Source: Betaproteobacteria bacterium HGW-Betaproteobacteria-6 (GTDB taxonomy: Bacteria > Pseudomonadota > Gammaproteobacteria > Burkholderiales > Rhodocyclaceae). From it: DNA of 61,883 nucleotides. Each line of letters opens with the position of its first letter. Positions within the stretch are counted from its first letter, which is position 1. The notes beneath the pieces were generated by a model, which worked only from the letters and a program-made list of their open reading frames with translations, was not told the origin of the DNA and did no database searches. Shown piece after piece: positions 36,889-44,906 of this stretch. The translations under genes were made by a program, and so were the position numbers. The DNA lies in assembly GCA_002842145.1 (NCBI GenBank), contig PHCF01000014.1, forward strand, positions 38,046 to 99,928. Direction: 5' to 3'.

Positions 36889-38537
36889 CAGTTACGGAAG
36901 CGGGAAGGGGGGGCGTACAGGCCGCCCGACCAGCGCACCAGATCCTTGACGGAGCGGGCGGCGAGCAGGTCGCGCGTGGCCAGTCGCGGGTCGATGCCGA
37001 GGTCTTCGGGACGACGGATGATGCCGCGGTCGCGCAGGTTCTCGACCATCGCCTTGTCGCGGGCCATGCCGACCGGCGTGAAGCCGGCGACGCCGCGGAT
37101 CGCCTGTTCGCGCTCTTCCGGCGAGCGGCAGAGCAGCAGGTTGGCAATCCCTTCCTCGGTCACAATGTGGCTGACATCGTCGCCGTAGATCATGATCGGC
37201 GGCAGTTCGGCGCCCATCGACTTCTGCAGCTTCCAAGCATCGAGTTCCTCGACGAAAACCGGCGCCATATGTTCGCGGAAGGTTTCGACCATCTGCACGA
37301 CCAGCTTGCGGCCGCGGATGGCGTTGGCACCATAGGCCTCGCGCCCGGCCTTGAGCCAGGCCGGGCTGGCGTGACGCCGGCCATGCGGGTCGGAGCCCAT
37401 GTTCGGGGCACCGCCGAAGCCGGTGATCCGGCCCAGCGTCGCCGTCGAACTGTTGCCGGCCATGTCCATCTGCAAGGTCGAGCCGATGAACATGTCGCAG
37501 GCGTAGAGGCCAGCCGTCTGGCTGAACGCCCGGTTGGAACGCATGCTGCCGTCGGCGCCGGTGAAAAAGACGTCGGAACGCGCCGAGATGTAGGCATCCA
37601 TGCCGACTTCCGAACCGAAGCAATGCACCGATTCGACGAAGCCGGACTCGATGGCTGGGATCAGCGTCGGATGCGGGTTGAGCGCCCAGTGCGTGCAGAT
37701 CTTGCCCTTGAGGCCGAGATCGGCGGCGTAGGTCGGCAGCAGCAGTTCGATCGCCGCCGTGTCAAAGCCAATGCCGTGATTCAGGCGCGTCACGCCGTAT
37801 TCAGCGTAGATACCCTTGATCGCCATCATCGCCATCAGCACCTGCACTTCTGTGATTTGCGCCGGGTCGCGGGTGAATAGCGGCTCGATGTAGTTCGGGC
37901 GCGGCGCTTGCACCGTGAAATCGACCCAGTCGGCCGGCACGTCGACGCGCGGCAGCTTGTCGAGACGCTCATTGACCTGAGCGATTACGATGCCGCCCTT
38001 GAAGGCGGTCGCCTCGACAATGGCCGGGGTGTCCTCGGTATTCGGCCCGAGGTAGAGGTTGCCCTCGGCATCGGCGGCCTGCGCCGCGATCAGCGCGACA
38101 TTGGGCGTCAGATCCATGAAGTAGCGGCCGAACAGTTCGAGATAGGTGTGGATCGCCCCGATCTCTATGCGCTGCTCCTGGACCAGCTTGGCCAGCCGGG
38201 CGCCCTGCGGGCCGCTGAAAGAAAAGTCGAGGCGGTTTGCCAGGCCGCGCTCGAAAAGGTCCACATGGCTCGGAAGAGCAAGGACTGACTGGACCATACT
38301 GAGGTGATTGATGCGTTCCGGGCTGCAGTCAGCCAGGGACTCGGAGAGAAAATCGGCCTGCTTCTGGTTGTTGCCTTCAAGACAGACGCGGTCGCCCGGC
38401 TGGATGACGGCTTCGAGCAGGTCGATGATACGGTCGACCGGGATTTCCTTGCCAAAACCGAGGCTCACCGCCCGCTCGAGGCGGCGGCCACGGCTCTGGC
38501 GCAGCGTGTCCCAATCACGCGGAAGAGATGCGTTCAT
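36885..38537 (-). CDS. mdcA: Malonate decarboxylase alpha subunit (acetyl-S-ACP:malonate ACP transferase)
   Basis: 550 residues of the CoA-transferase type. It swaps acetate for malonate on MdcC. Family-typical segments: DRVCLEGNNQKQADFLSESL, QLEGNLYLGPNTEDTP-like stretch at the centre, and TGADGSMRSNRAFSQTAGLYACD. First structural mdc gene; follows the TRAP large permease by 18 bp on the minus strand. Confidence 0.95.
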   Translation of the reverse strand: MNASLPRDWDTLRQSRGRRLERAVSLGFGKEIPVDRIIDLLEAVIQPGDRVCLEGNNQKQADFLSESLADCSPERINHLSMVQSVLALPSHVDLFERGLANRLDFSFSGPQGARLAKLVQEQRIEIGAIHTYLELFGRYFMDLTPNVALIAAQAADAEGNLYLGPNTEDTPAIVEATAFKGGIVIAQVNERLDKLPRVDVPADWVDFTVQAPRPNYIEPLFTRDPAQITEVQVLMAMMAIKGIYAEYGVTRLNHGIGFDTAAIELLLPTYAADLGLKGKICTHWALNPHPTLIPAIESGFVESVHCFGSEVGMDAYISARSDVFFTGADGSMRSNRAFSQTAGLYACDMFIGSTLQMDMAGNSSTATLGRITGFGGAPNMGSDPHGRRHASPAWLKAGREAYGANAIRGRKLVVQMVETFREHMAPVFVEELDAWKLQKSMGAELPPIMIYGDDVSHIVTEEGIANLLLCRSPEEREQAIRGVAGFTPVGMARDKAMVENLRDRGIIRRPEDLGIDPRLATRDLLAARSVKDLVRWSGGLYAPPSRFRNW

Positions 38538-38555
38538 GATCGTCTTTCCGCCAAC

Positions 38556-39896
38556 TCAGGAGCCGCTGTACTGCGACGGCAGCCAGGTGGCGATTTCCGG
38601 GAAGACACAGAGCAGCACGATACCGAGCACCATCAGCAGCAGGAAAGGCACGGTACCCCACATGATTTCCTTGAGCTTGATGTCGGGAGCGATACCGCTG
38701 ATCACGAACAGGTTGAGACCGACCGGCGGGTGAATCAGCCCCATCTCCATGAGGATGGTCATGATCACGCCGAACCAGATCAGGTCGATACCCAAGGCGT
38801 TCAGCGCCGGCAGGATGATCGGTGTGACCATCAGGATGATGGCGACCGGCGGCAGGAAGAAGCCGAGCACGATGAGCAGGATATTGACCCAGAAGAAGAA
38901 GGCCCATTTGCTCAACTCCAGGGAAATCATCCAGGCGGCAGCCGACTGCGTGATGTGCAGGTAGCTCATGACGTAGGTGTAGAGGAAGGACATGGCGATG
39001 ATCAGCATGATCATCGACGACTCTCGCGCCGTGCCGGAGAGGATGACCTTGAGGTCGCTCCAGCGCCAGCAGCCGTAGATCGCCATGACCATGAGCAGCG
39101 CGCCGAAGGCGCCGATGCCGGCGACTTCCGAAGGCGTTGCCCAGCCACCGTAGAGGGCGACCATGACGATGATGATCAGGCCGAGGAAGGGCGCCAGGCG
39201 GGGCAGCGTTTCAAGGCGCTGTTTCCAGCTGTAGGACTCTTCCGCCGGCATGGCCATGCCGGTCGACCGACTTGTTGCAAGTCTTTCCGTTTTTTCTGCC
39301 CAGGATTTGTAGATCACCCAGATCGCGAACAATCCCGTCAGCATCAAACCAGGGCCGACGCCGGCCATGAATAGCTTGCCGATCGACTGTTCAGTGGCCA
39401 GACCGTAAAGAATCAGCGTCAGCGACGGAGGAATCAGAATGCCCAGCGTGCCGCCGGCGGCAATCAGGCCAGTCGCCAGACGCTCGGAATAGCCGCGTTT
39501 GCGCATTTCCGGAATGCCCGAGGAACCAATCGCCGAGCAGGTTGCCGGCGAGGAACCGCACATCGCCGCGAACACCGAGCAGGCCAGGGTGTTGGCCAGG
39601 CCGAGACCACCCGGCACCTTGTACAGCCAGCGGTTCAGCGAGTTGTAGAGATCGGCGCCAGCACGTGATTTGCCAATCGCCGCACCCATCATGATGAAGA
39701 GCGGAATGGTCAGCAACGTGAAGCTGTTCAACTCGGAAAAGATGGTTTCAGCGATGATCGACAGCTGCGCCACCGGCATGAAAAAGTACATGAAAATCAG
39801 GGCGACCGAGCCAACGGCAAAGGCAATCGGCATCCCGGAAAAGAGGAACAGGAAAGTGGCGGCCGCGTAGAGCAGGCCCAAGGTTCCGACGCTCAT
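38556..39896 (-). CDS. TRAP transporter large permease (DctM type), probable malonate uptake
   Basis: 446 residues with about twelve membrane helices. Family motif [23 protein letters not shown] is clear, and [10 protein letters not shown] follows. Forms a Na+-coupled TRAP transporter with the two upstream genes. Its place directly before mdcA, behind a MatR-like regulator, points to malonate as substrate. The usual malonate carrier genes (mdcLM or a symporter) are absent. Starts 4 bp inside the small permease gene. Confidence 0.9.
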   Translation of the reverse strand: MSVGTLGLLYAAATFLFLFSGMPIAFAVGSVALIFMYFFMPVAQLSIIAETIFSELNSFTLLTIPLFIMMGAAIGKSRAGADLYNSLNRWLYKVPGGLGLANTLACSVFAAMCGSSPATCSAIGSSGIPEMRKRGYSERLATGLIAAGGTLGILIPPSLTLILYGLATEQSIGKLFMAGVGPGLMLTGLFAIWVIYKSWAEKTERLATSRSTGMAMPAEESYSWKQRLETLPRLAPFLGLIIIVMVALYGGWATPSEVAGIGAFGALLMVMAIYGCWRWSDLKVILSGTARESSMIMLIIAMSFLYTYVMSYLHITQSAAAWMISLELSKWAFFFWVNILLIVLGFFLPPVAIILMVTPIILPALNALGIDLIWFGVIMTILMEMGLIHPPVGLNLFVISGIAPDIKLKEIMWGTVPFLLLMVLGIVLLCVFPEIATWLPSQYSGS

Positions 39897-40477
39897 TTGC
39901 GCTCTCCTTCGTCATCGTGCTGGATGCGTTCGATGGCCACCTGGATGGCAGCGTTGTGCTGGGCCGGCGGCTGGTGCGAACGCATGGCTTCGGGCAGAGA
40001 ATCTTCGATGAACTGGACAAAAATCTGCAGGGCGAGCGAAGTCATGCCGACTGCCATGGTGGCAAAGACCGGCCACATCTTGGGCGACCACGAGGTATCG
40101 CTCATTCGGCCTTCGTCCCAGGCTTCGTAGAACAAGTGCCAGCAGTTCCAGGCAACGAAGGCGCAGAACAGGAAGGACAGCAGGTCGGAAAATGCCATGC
40201 GCCACTGTGTCCAACTCGGCGGCGTGATTTCGTCGAGAATTTCGATCGTGACATGGCCGCGATTGAGCTGGGTGTGAGCAGCAGCCAAAAAGCTGGAAGC
40301 AATCAGCAGCATGACGCAAAACTCGATTTCCCAGTCAGTCGGCCAGGCAAAGATGTAACGGACGGCGACTTCAAAAACGAGGACGCCGGTGGCGATGACG
40401 ATCAGGAAAGCCGACAGATAACCTGTCGCGACATTGAAGGCCTTGACCGCTCGGCTGATGAAATATCCGGGGCTCAT
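39893..40477 (-). CDS. TRAP transporter small permease (DctQ type)
   Basis: 194 residues with four membrane helices (start of the first near residue 17; [27 protein letters not shown] is typical). The C-terminus is polar and extended. ATGA-type overlap with the large permease gene. Pairs with the binding protein at 40524-41549. Confidence 0.9.
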   Translation of the reverse strand: MSPGYFISRAVKAFNVATGYLSAFLIVIATGVLVFEVAVRYIFAWPTDWEIEFCVMLLIASSFLAAAHTQLNRGHVTIEILDEITPPSWTQWRMAFSDLLSFLFCAFVAWNCWHLFYEAWDEGRMSDTSWSPKMWPVFATMAVGMTSLALQIFVQFIEDSLPEAMRSHQPPAQHNAAIQVAIERIQHDDEGERK

Positions 40478-40498
40478 GATTCACCTTTAAGAATGATG

Positions 40499-40517
40499 GG
40501 CCGGGCCCTGCCCGGCC
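40499..40517 (-). promoter_or_regulatory. Intercistronic hairpin between TRAP binding protein and permease genes
   Basis: GGCCGGGC, 3-nt loop, GCCCGGCC: a perfect 8-bp GC stem. No strong T-run on the minus strand. Such hairpins after the binding-protein gene usually protect that part of the mRNA or cause partial termination, giving more binding protein than permease. Confidence 0.6.
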
Positions 40518-40523
40518 GGTGGA

Positions 40524-41549
40524 TTACTTGACCGACAGCGCCATGTCGAGCAAGGCGCGACCATCCTTGATGTTCTCCGCGAAATCCTTGAAAGCCGTCT
40601 GCTCGGCGATACCGCGCCAGGCCAGGAAGGCGTTCTCGTCCATGTCAGCCACCTTGGCTCCGGCCTTGGCGAAGACTTCAGCCATGCGCAGGTCGTCCTT
40701 CTTGGCCTCTTCGACACCGAATTTCTCGAGGCTGGCACCGACATCGCTGATGATTTTTTGCTGCTCGGGCGTCAGGGAATCGTAGAGCCCCTTGGAAATC
40801 AACAGCGGCTCGAACATGAACCAGAAGCTCTTGTTGCGCGCCGTCGTCACAAACTTGCTGAACTCCTGCAGACGGAAGCTGATCAGCGAGGTGCTGGAAG
40901 TCAGCGCCGCATCGAGCACGCCGGACTGCATCGCACTGTAGATCTCCGAGGACGGCATGCCGGTCACCGCCGCGCCGGCGCCCTTCAGCATCCGATCCAT
41001 TTCCTTGCTGCCGCCACGGAATTTCAGGCCCGACGCGTCATCGGGCACGACCACCGTCTTCTTGGTCGAGGCGATGCCCCCAGCCTGCCAGATCCAGGTA
41101 ACGATCTTGATGTTCTTGTCGGCCAGAATGCGGTCGAGCTCCTTGCCGATCGGCGCCGTTTTCCAGCGCATGCCCTGTTCGTAGCTGCTGACCAAAGTCG
41201 GCATCAGCGTAATGTTGACTTGGGGAATTTCGCCGCCGCCGTAGGCCAGCGGGACCAGGCTCATATCCAGCGCACTCTTGCGCAGGGCGCCGATCTGGCT
41301 GTTTGTCTTCATCAACGAACTGCCGGGATAAACCTCGAACTTCAGACTACCCTTGGACTGCTTCTCGACTTCTGCCACAAAGCGGCGGACGAGCCGATCA
41401 CGGAAATCGCCATCCTCATTGGTGGCGGCAGGAAACTGGTGGGAAATCTTGATGACACGCGATGCCTGGGCATGGGCGACAGGCAGCGCACAGGTCAGGG
41501 CGGCAGCAGCGATAGCTAGGGTGAGGTGGCGCTTGGTCTTGCTGAACAT
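40524..41549 (-). CDS. TRAP transporter periplasmic solute-binding protein (DctP type)
   Basis: 341 residues with a signal peptide (cleavage near HAQA-SRV). Family features: ISHQFPAATNEDGDFR, and the substrate arginine region KFRGGSKEMDRML (RxxG type). First gene of the long minus-strand malonate operon. GGAGGAGATATCC precedes the ATG. Malonate as ligand is inferred from context. Confidence 0.9.
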   Translation of the reverse strand: MFSKTKRHLTLAIAAAALTCALPVAHAQASRVIKISHQFPAATNEDGDFRDRLVRRFVAEVEKQSKGSLKFEVYPGSSLMKTNSQIGALRKSALDMSLVPLAYGGGEIPQVNITLMPTLVSSYEQGMRWKTAPIGKELDRILADKNIKIVTWIWQAGGIASTKKTVVVPDDASGLKFRGGSKEMDRMLKGAGAAVTGMPSSEIYSAMQSGVLDAALTSSTSLISFRLQEFSKFVTTARNKSFWFMFEPLLISKGLYDSLTPEQQKIISDVGASLEKFGVEEAKKDDLRMAEVFAKAGAKVADMDENAFLAWRGIAEQTAFKDFAENIKDGRALLDMALSVK

Positions 41550-41654
41550 GGATATCTCCTCCTGGATTAGAAAAGCACTGACGGTGAAACCTCACTGGCT
41601 GGCTTATCCGCACCTGGGAATACCGCACTGTTGTTTTGTGTTCAAAAATCACCG

Positions 41655-41668
41655 TTGTGTATACAAGA
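41655..41668 (-). promoter_or_regulatory. MatR-like operator upstream of the malonate operon
   Basis: The minus strand reads TCTTGTATACACAA. From memory, the MatR operator of the Rhizobium malonate genes is TCTTGTATACACGA, so 13 of 14 positions agree. It lies in the spacer between the TRAP/mdc operon and the divergent GntR/FCD regulator gene, about 106 bp before the dctP-type start. Confidence 0.7.
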
Positions 41669-41678
41669 TAAGCAAACA

Positions 41679-41708
41679 TTGAATACTGGTCAACTAATTT
41701 CGTATAAT
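41679..41708 (+). promoter_or_regulatory. sigma-70 promoter of the GntR/FCD regulator gene
   Basis: TTGAAT at 41679-41684 and TATAAT at 41703-41708, spaced 18 bp. Transcription would start near 41715, about 25 nt before the GTG at 41740. Confidence 0.6.
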
Positions 41709-41739
41709 TAAATCATTGCCACATGCCGGAGCATGAGTC

Positions 41740-42426
41740 GTGAACCACCCTGCCGAAAACCCCGCCGTCACCCGCCATTCCGAACGCTTGGGCGAACTCA
41801 TCGAGGAGCGCATCGTCACGGGCGTCTATCCGCCCGGCACCAGGCTGGATGAGCAAGAGTTGGCCGACACCTTCGGCGTGTCGCGAACACCTGTCCGCGA
41901 AGCACTGATTCAGCTCGCCTCGGTTGGCCTGATCGAAATCAAGCCAAGGCGCGGCGCGACGGTGCCGGAAGTTGGGGCCGACCGGGTTTGCGAAATGTTT
42001 GAGGTCATGGCCGAACTCGAGGCAATGTGCGGCCGACTCGCCGCCCGGCGCATTACGCCAAGCGAGCAGGTGGCCTTGCAGGAAGCCCATCGCGCCTGCG
42101 AAGCGGCGCGCGACGCAAACACCCCGGACATCTATTACCAGTTGAATGAGGTTTTCCACCAGCGCATCTACGAAGCCAGCCACAACGGCTTCCTCGTTGA
42201 GCAGACGAGTGCGTTGCACCGCCGGCTACGCCCCTATCGGCGGCTCCAACTGCGCGTGCGAAACAGGATGAACAGCTCGTTCAACGAGCATCAGGCCATC
42301 GTCGATGCCATCATCAAGGGTGACAGCGAGCTGGCGACGGCACTGTTGCGCGCCCATGTCACCGTTCAAGGCGAACGGTTCGCCGACCTGGTCGCGACGC
42401 TGCGCGACTTCAAGGCCGGCAGCTGA
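41740..42426 (+). CDS. MatR-like GntR/FCD regulator of malonate use
   Basis: 228 residues: winged helix (EQELADTFGVSRTPVREALIQLASVGLIEIKPRRGATV) and FCD ligand domain. It is divergent from the TRAP-mdc operon and the spacer holds a near-exact MatR operator. The inferred effector is malonate or malonyl-CoA. Start is GTG with CGGAG 8 nt upstream. Related in type, but not closely in sequence, to the regulator at 26081. Confidence 0.9.
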   Translation: MNHPAENPAVTRHSERLGELIEERIVTGVYPPGTRLDEQELADTFGVSRTPVREALIQLASVGLIEIKPRRGATVPEVGADRVCEMFEVMAELEAMCGRLAARRITPSEQVALQEAHRACEAARDANTPDIYYQLNEVFHQRIYEASHNGFLVEQTSALHRRLRPYRRLQLRVRNRMNSSFNEHQAIVDAIIKGDSELATALLRAHVTVQGERFADLVATLRDFKAGS

Positions 42427-42432
42427 GCGAAC

Positions 42433-43233
42433 TCAGCCGATCAGGCTGTAGAGCATCTTGCTGGCAAGCAGGGCAAGAAAAGCGCCGAAAGCGCGCTTGA
42501 GTTTCTTGACCGGCAGCTTGTGGGCCAGCCTGGCGCCAACCGGGGCCATCAGAATACTCATCACGACGATGCCGACAAAAGCCGGCAAATAGATATAGCC
42601 CAAGGTATAGGGCGGTAGTCCGCTATCCCGCCAGCCGGCGACGATATAGCCGACGGCACCGGCGATGGCTATCGGAAAGCCGAGCGCCGACGACGTGCCG
42701 ACCGCCGAGTGAATGGCGACGTTGCAGAACAGCATGAACGGCACCGAGAGAAACCCGCCGCCGGCCGCAACCAGGCTGGAGACGCCGCCAATGACGCCAC
42801 CGGCGGCAAACAGCCCGAAAGGACCAGGCAGTTGCCGGTGGGCGTGCGGCTTGAAATCAAGCATCATTTGCAGCGAAGCGTAGTAGACGATGACGACAAA
42901 AATCATCGTCATCGGCCCGGTCGGTACCTGGCCAGCGACCAGAGAGCCACCAAAAGTACCGAGTACCAAACCAGGCGCGAGGTTGCGGACAACGTCCCAG
43001 CGCACTGCGCCATGCGCATGGTGGGCACGCATGCTGGAAATCGATGTGAAGACAATGGTCGCCATCGACGTGCCCAGCGCCAGATGCATGACGTGCTCGG
43101 GCGGAAAGTTCTGGGCGACGAACAGCATGTACATGAACGGCACGAGGGTCAGCCCGCCGCCAACGCCGAACAGACCGGCGACAAAACCGCCGAAGATCCC
43201 GAGCAGGGGATAGGTTAGCCACCAGATTGTCAC
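42433..43233 (-). CDS. TauE/SafE-family permease (paralogue 2)
   Basis: 266 residues, about eight membrane helices. First repeat GLFGVGGGLTLVPFMYMLF, second AAGGGFLSVPFMLF. Clearly paralogous to the gene at 31620-32429, with the same HLALGTSMATI and SISSMRAHHAHGAV segments. GTG start, overlapping the EVE-gene stop by 4 bp. Substrate unknown; its pairing with malonate genes suggests a carboxylate or sulfonate anion, but this is weak. Confidence 0.88.
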   Translation of the reverse strand: MTIWWLTYPLLGIFGGFVAGLFGVGGGLTLVPFMYMLFVAQNFPPEHVMHLALGTSMATIVFTSISSMRAHHAHGAVRWDVVRNLAPGLVLGTFGGSLVAGQVPTGPMTMIFVVIVYYASLQMMLDFKPHAHRQLPGPFGLFAAGGVIGGVSSLVAAGGGFLSVPFMLFCNVAIHSAVGTSSALGFPIAIAGAVGYIVAGWRDSGLPPYTLGYIYLPAFVGIVVMSILMAPVGARLAHKLPVKKLKRAFGAFLALLASKMLYSLIG

Positions 43234-43697
43234 GAGTTATCTGCCATGAGACGGTTGATGAAGGCCCATTCTTCGGCCGTCACCGGCATGATCGACAGCC
43301 GGTTGCCGCGGGCAAGGAGGCGCATGTTAGCGAGTTCGGGATGGATGCGCAGTTCGGACAACGCGACCAGACGCGTCTTCTTGACGAAGCGGACGTCACG
43401 CAGCCACCAGCGCGGATTTTCGGGTTTCGATTTTGGGTCGAAATATCGGTTGACCGTAGCGAACTGGGTTTCGTCAGGGTAAGGCTCGGAACACACCTCG
43501 CAAATGCCGGCGATGCCCGGCTCGGGGCAACTGGAGTGATAAAAGAAGGCGAGATCGCCAACCTGCATCGCATCGCGCATGAAATTGCGGGCCTGGTAGT
43601 TGCGCACGCCGAACCACGCCACGCGCTGATCCGTTGCTGCTTCGAGGTCATCGATTGAAACCTCGTCCGGCTCCGACTTCATCAGCCAATATTGCAT
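43230..43697 (-). CDS. EVE-domain protein (thymocyte nuclear protein 1 family)
   Basis: 155 residues, nearly all one EVE domain: YWLMKSEPDEVSIDDL, GVRNYQARNFMRDAMQVGDLAFFYHSS, and PRWWLRDVRFV. EVE domains resemble PUA/YTH readers and are thought to bind modified nucleobases in DNA or RNA. I choose ATG 43697; the frame extends to a TTG at 43721 inside the 6S RNA terminator tract. The stretch FATVNRYFDPK is coded by a copy of the dispersed motif. Confidence 0.92.
   Translation of the reverse strand: MQYWLMKSEPDEVSIDDLEAATDQRVAWFGVRNYQARNFMRDAMQVGDLAFFYHSSCPEPGIAGICEVCSEPYPDETQFATVNRYFDPKSKPENPRWWLRDVRFVKKTRLVALSELRIHPELANMRLLARGNRLSIMPVTAEEWAFINRLMADNS
43429..43464 (+). repeat. Dispersed motif copy inside the EVE gene
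   Basis: Plus strand: GATTTTGGGTCG, then AAATATCGGTTGACCGTAGC followed by GAAC. One core mismatch (AGCG). The encoded TQF...YFDPKS segment has the family length, so the motif appears built by substitution. Confidence 0.7.
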
Positions 43698-43726
43698 GCG
43701 TTCGGGAAATTTGAAGGGCAAAAAAA

Positions 43727-43905
43727 GGCCCCCGCAAGTGCCGTCAGGCCGGCATCCTGAACCTGGGTCCAGAGTGGTCGCATTCCTTCCGCATCAGGCA
43801 CGCTCACTGGGAGCGCGCACAACAGCGGATTGATGGTCCGCAACCGATGCCAATTAGCATTGGTTCAAGGAATGTATGGCCTTAACAAACACCGCAGGGG
43901 ACGCT
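43727..43905 (-). ncRNA. ssrS: 6S RNA
   Basis: About 180 nt, downstream of zapA as in many proteobacteria. The 5' end CGTCCCCTGCGGTGTTTG can pair with the 3' end CACTTGCGGGGG to close the long terminal stem; CATTCCTTGAACC and the GGAAGGAATGCGACC region can pair to flank the central bubble. A T-run (43720-43726) follows the 3' end. 6S RNA mimics an open promoter and binds sigma-70 RNA polymerase. The ends are estimated from pairing. Confidence 0.85.
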
Positions 43906-43937
43906 CGGCGGGCGGCGCCGGGGTCAGCAGAAATTGA

Positions 43938-44282
43938 CTACAAGTCCAGTTGCTGCTGGGGCGCAAGCACGGCATCAAGTCGTGCTCCCATGTCGTCGAT
44001 TCTACGCTTCGTTTCGGAAGTATCAACTGCTTCCGAAAACTCTTTTTCGGCATCACCGGAAGCGCTTGAAAGATGCTCGTGGGCAATGTTCAGTGCAGCC
44101 ATGACAGCGACGCGCTCGGCGATGGTGTTCTTGGTGCGCTGGGCGATTTCGCGCATCTTGTTGTCGACCAGATCAACTGCCGAGAGCAGGGCCTCGCGTT
44201 CTTCCGGCGCGCAGGCGACGCGGTATTCGCGGCCCATGATCTTGACGTCGAGAAAATTCGGCTCGCCAGTCATCTCAGACAT
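43938..44282 (-). CDS. zapA: Cell division protein ZapA
   Basis: 114 residues. ZapA cross-links FtsZ filaments at the division ring. The N-terminal beta segment (FLDVKIMGREYRVACAPEEREALLSAVDLVDNKM) and following coiled coil are typical. Start may be ATG 44282 or the ATG three codons on. It overlaps the upstream ZapB-like gene and precedes 6S RNA. Confidence 0.92.
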   Translation of the reverse strand: MSEMTGEPNFLDVKIMGREYRVACAPEEREALLSAVDLVDNKMREIAQRTKNTIAERVAVMAALNIAHEHLSSASGDAEKEFSEAVDTSETKRRIDDMGARLDAVLAPQQQLDL

Positions 44283-44472
44283 CCTCGGGAATCTTGTCCA
44301 TCAGACCTTCAAGGCGCTCGCGGGCGGTCGTCATCGTCTGCCTCAGATGCAGCCTTTCAGCCTCGGCCGCCGCCATCTGGTTCTTCAAAACCTCATTCTC
44401 GGCGCGCAGTTGGTGGACCAGGGCTACGACCTGATCGATCTTGGCTTCGAGGGTTTCGAGTTCCGTATTCAT
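44275..44472 (-). CDS. Small coiled-coil ZapB-like protein
   Basis: 65 residues, almost entirely coiled coil (LEAKIDQVVALVHQLRAENEVLKNQMAAAEAERLHL, read in heptads). Such small proteins are routinely found directly before zapA and are described as a ZapB-like or TIGR02449-type family. I take ATG 44472; a GTG three codons upstream is also possible. 8-bp overlap with zapA. Confidence 0.85.
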   Translation of the reverse strand: MNTELETLEAKIDQVVALVHQLRAENEVLKNQMAAAEAERLHLRQTMTTARERLEGLMDKIPEDV

Positions 44473-44586
44473 GGCGCGCACTATAGTGGGAAAAACGCCG
44501 CCCGGTCAAGGACTAAGCCATTATTCTAAAAGTGGTTTATAGAAAACAACAACGCGCAAACTGGTGCGGCGCAGCAACAATGAATG

Positions 44587-44592
44587 TAGAAT
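44587..44592 (+). promoter_or_regulatory. Possible -10 box of the btuB transcript
   Basis: TAGAAT, about 12 nt before the first riboswitch nucleotides. No convincing -35 was found at 16-18 bp. Confidence 0.4.
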
Positions 44593-44603
44593 GCAGGCCG
44601 TTT

Positions 44604-44785
44604 TAGGTGCTGCGTACGGTTTCTCCAAGCGCAGTTAAACGGGAAAGCGGTGCGTCTCTCGCGAGACAAATCCGCTGCTGCCCCCGCAACGGTAAGCAAG
44701 TGCGGGCGTATCAACAGGCCACTGGGTGCCCACCTGGGAAGGCGATACGTCAAGACTTGCGAGCCCGGATACCGGCCTCGAACAA
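44604..44785 (+). promoter_or_regulatory. Cobalamin riboswitch aptamer
   Basis: The conserved core is easy to follow: TTAAACGGGAAAGC, CCCCCGCAACGGTAAGC (about 44683-44699), GCCACTGGGTGCCCACCTGG, and the B12 box AGCCCGGATACCGGCC at 44762-44777. It binds cobalamin and turns down the downstream outer-membrane B12 receptor operon when the vitamin is plentiful. Confidence 0.95.
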
Positions 44786-44790
44786 ATCGC

Positions 44791-44859
44791 GGAAGTGCCA
44801 CGGGGGTGTGGCGCGGGTTTACGCAACCGGCCCTTCTCCCTCCCGTGGCATTTCCTTTT
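44791..44859 (+). promoter_or_regulatory. Riboswitch expression platform (long-loop terminator stem)
   Basis: GGAAGTGCCACGGG (44791-44804) pairs with CCCGTGGCATTTCC (44842-44855), leaving a 37-nt loop, followed by TTTTC. This can act as the off-state terminator between aptamer and btuB. Confidence 0.65.
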
Positions 44860-44906
44860 CAATGTTCTTCCGGCATGCGGGGACGCCCGCCGGAAAAAGG
44901 AAAGCC

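Noticed and set aside
44607..44906. Extended N-terminus of BtuB over the riboswitch
   Set aside because: This stretch is a structured cobalamin riboswitch. A signal peptide starts exactly at the ATG at 44907, which has a ribosome site.
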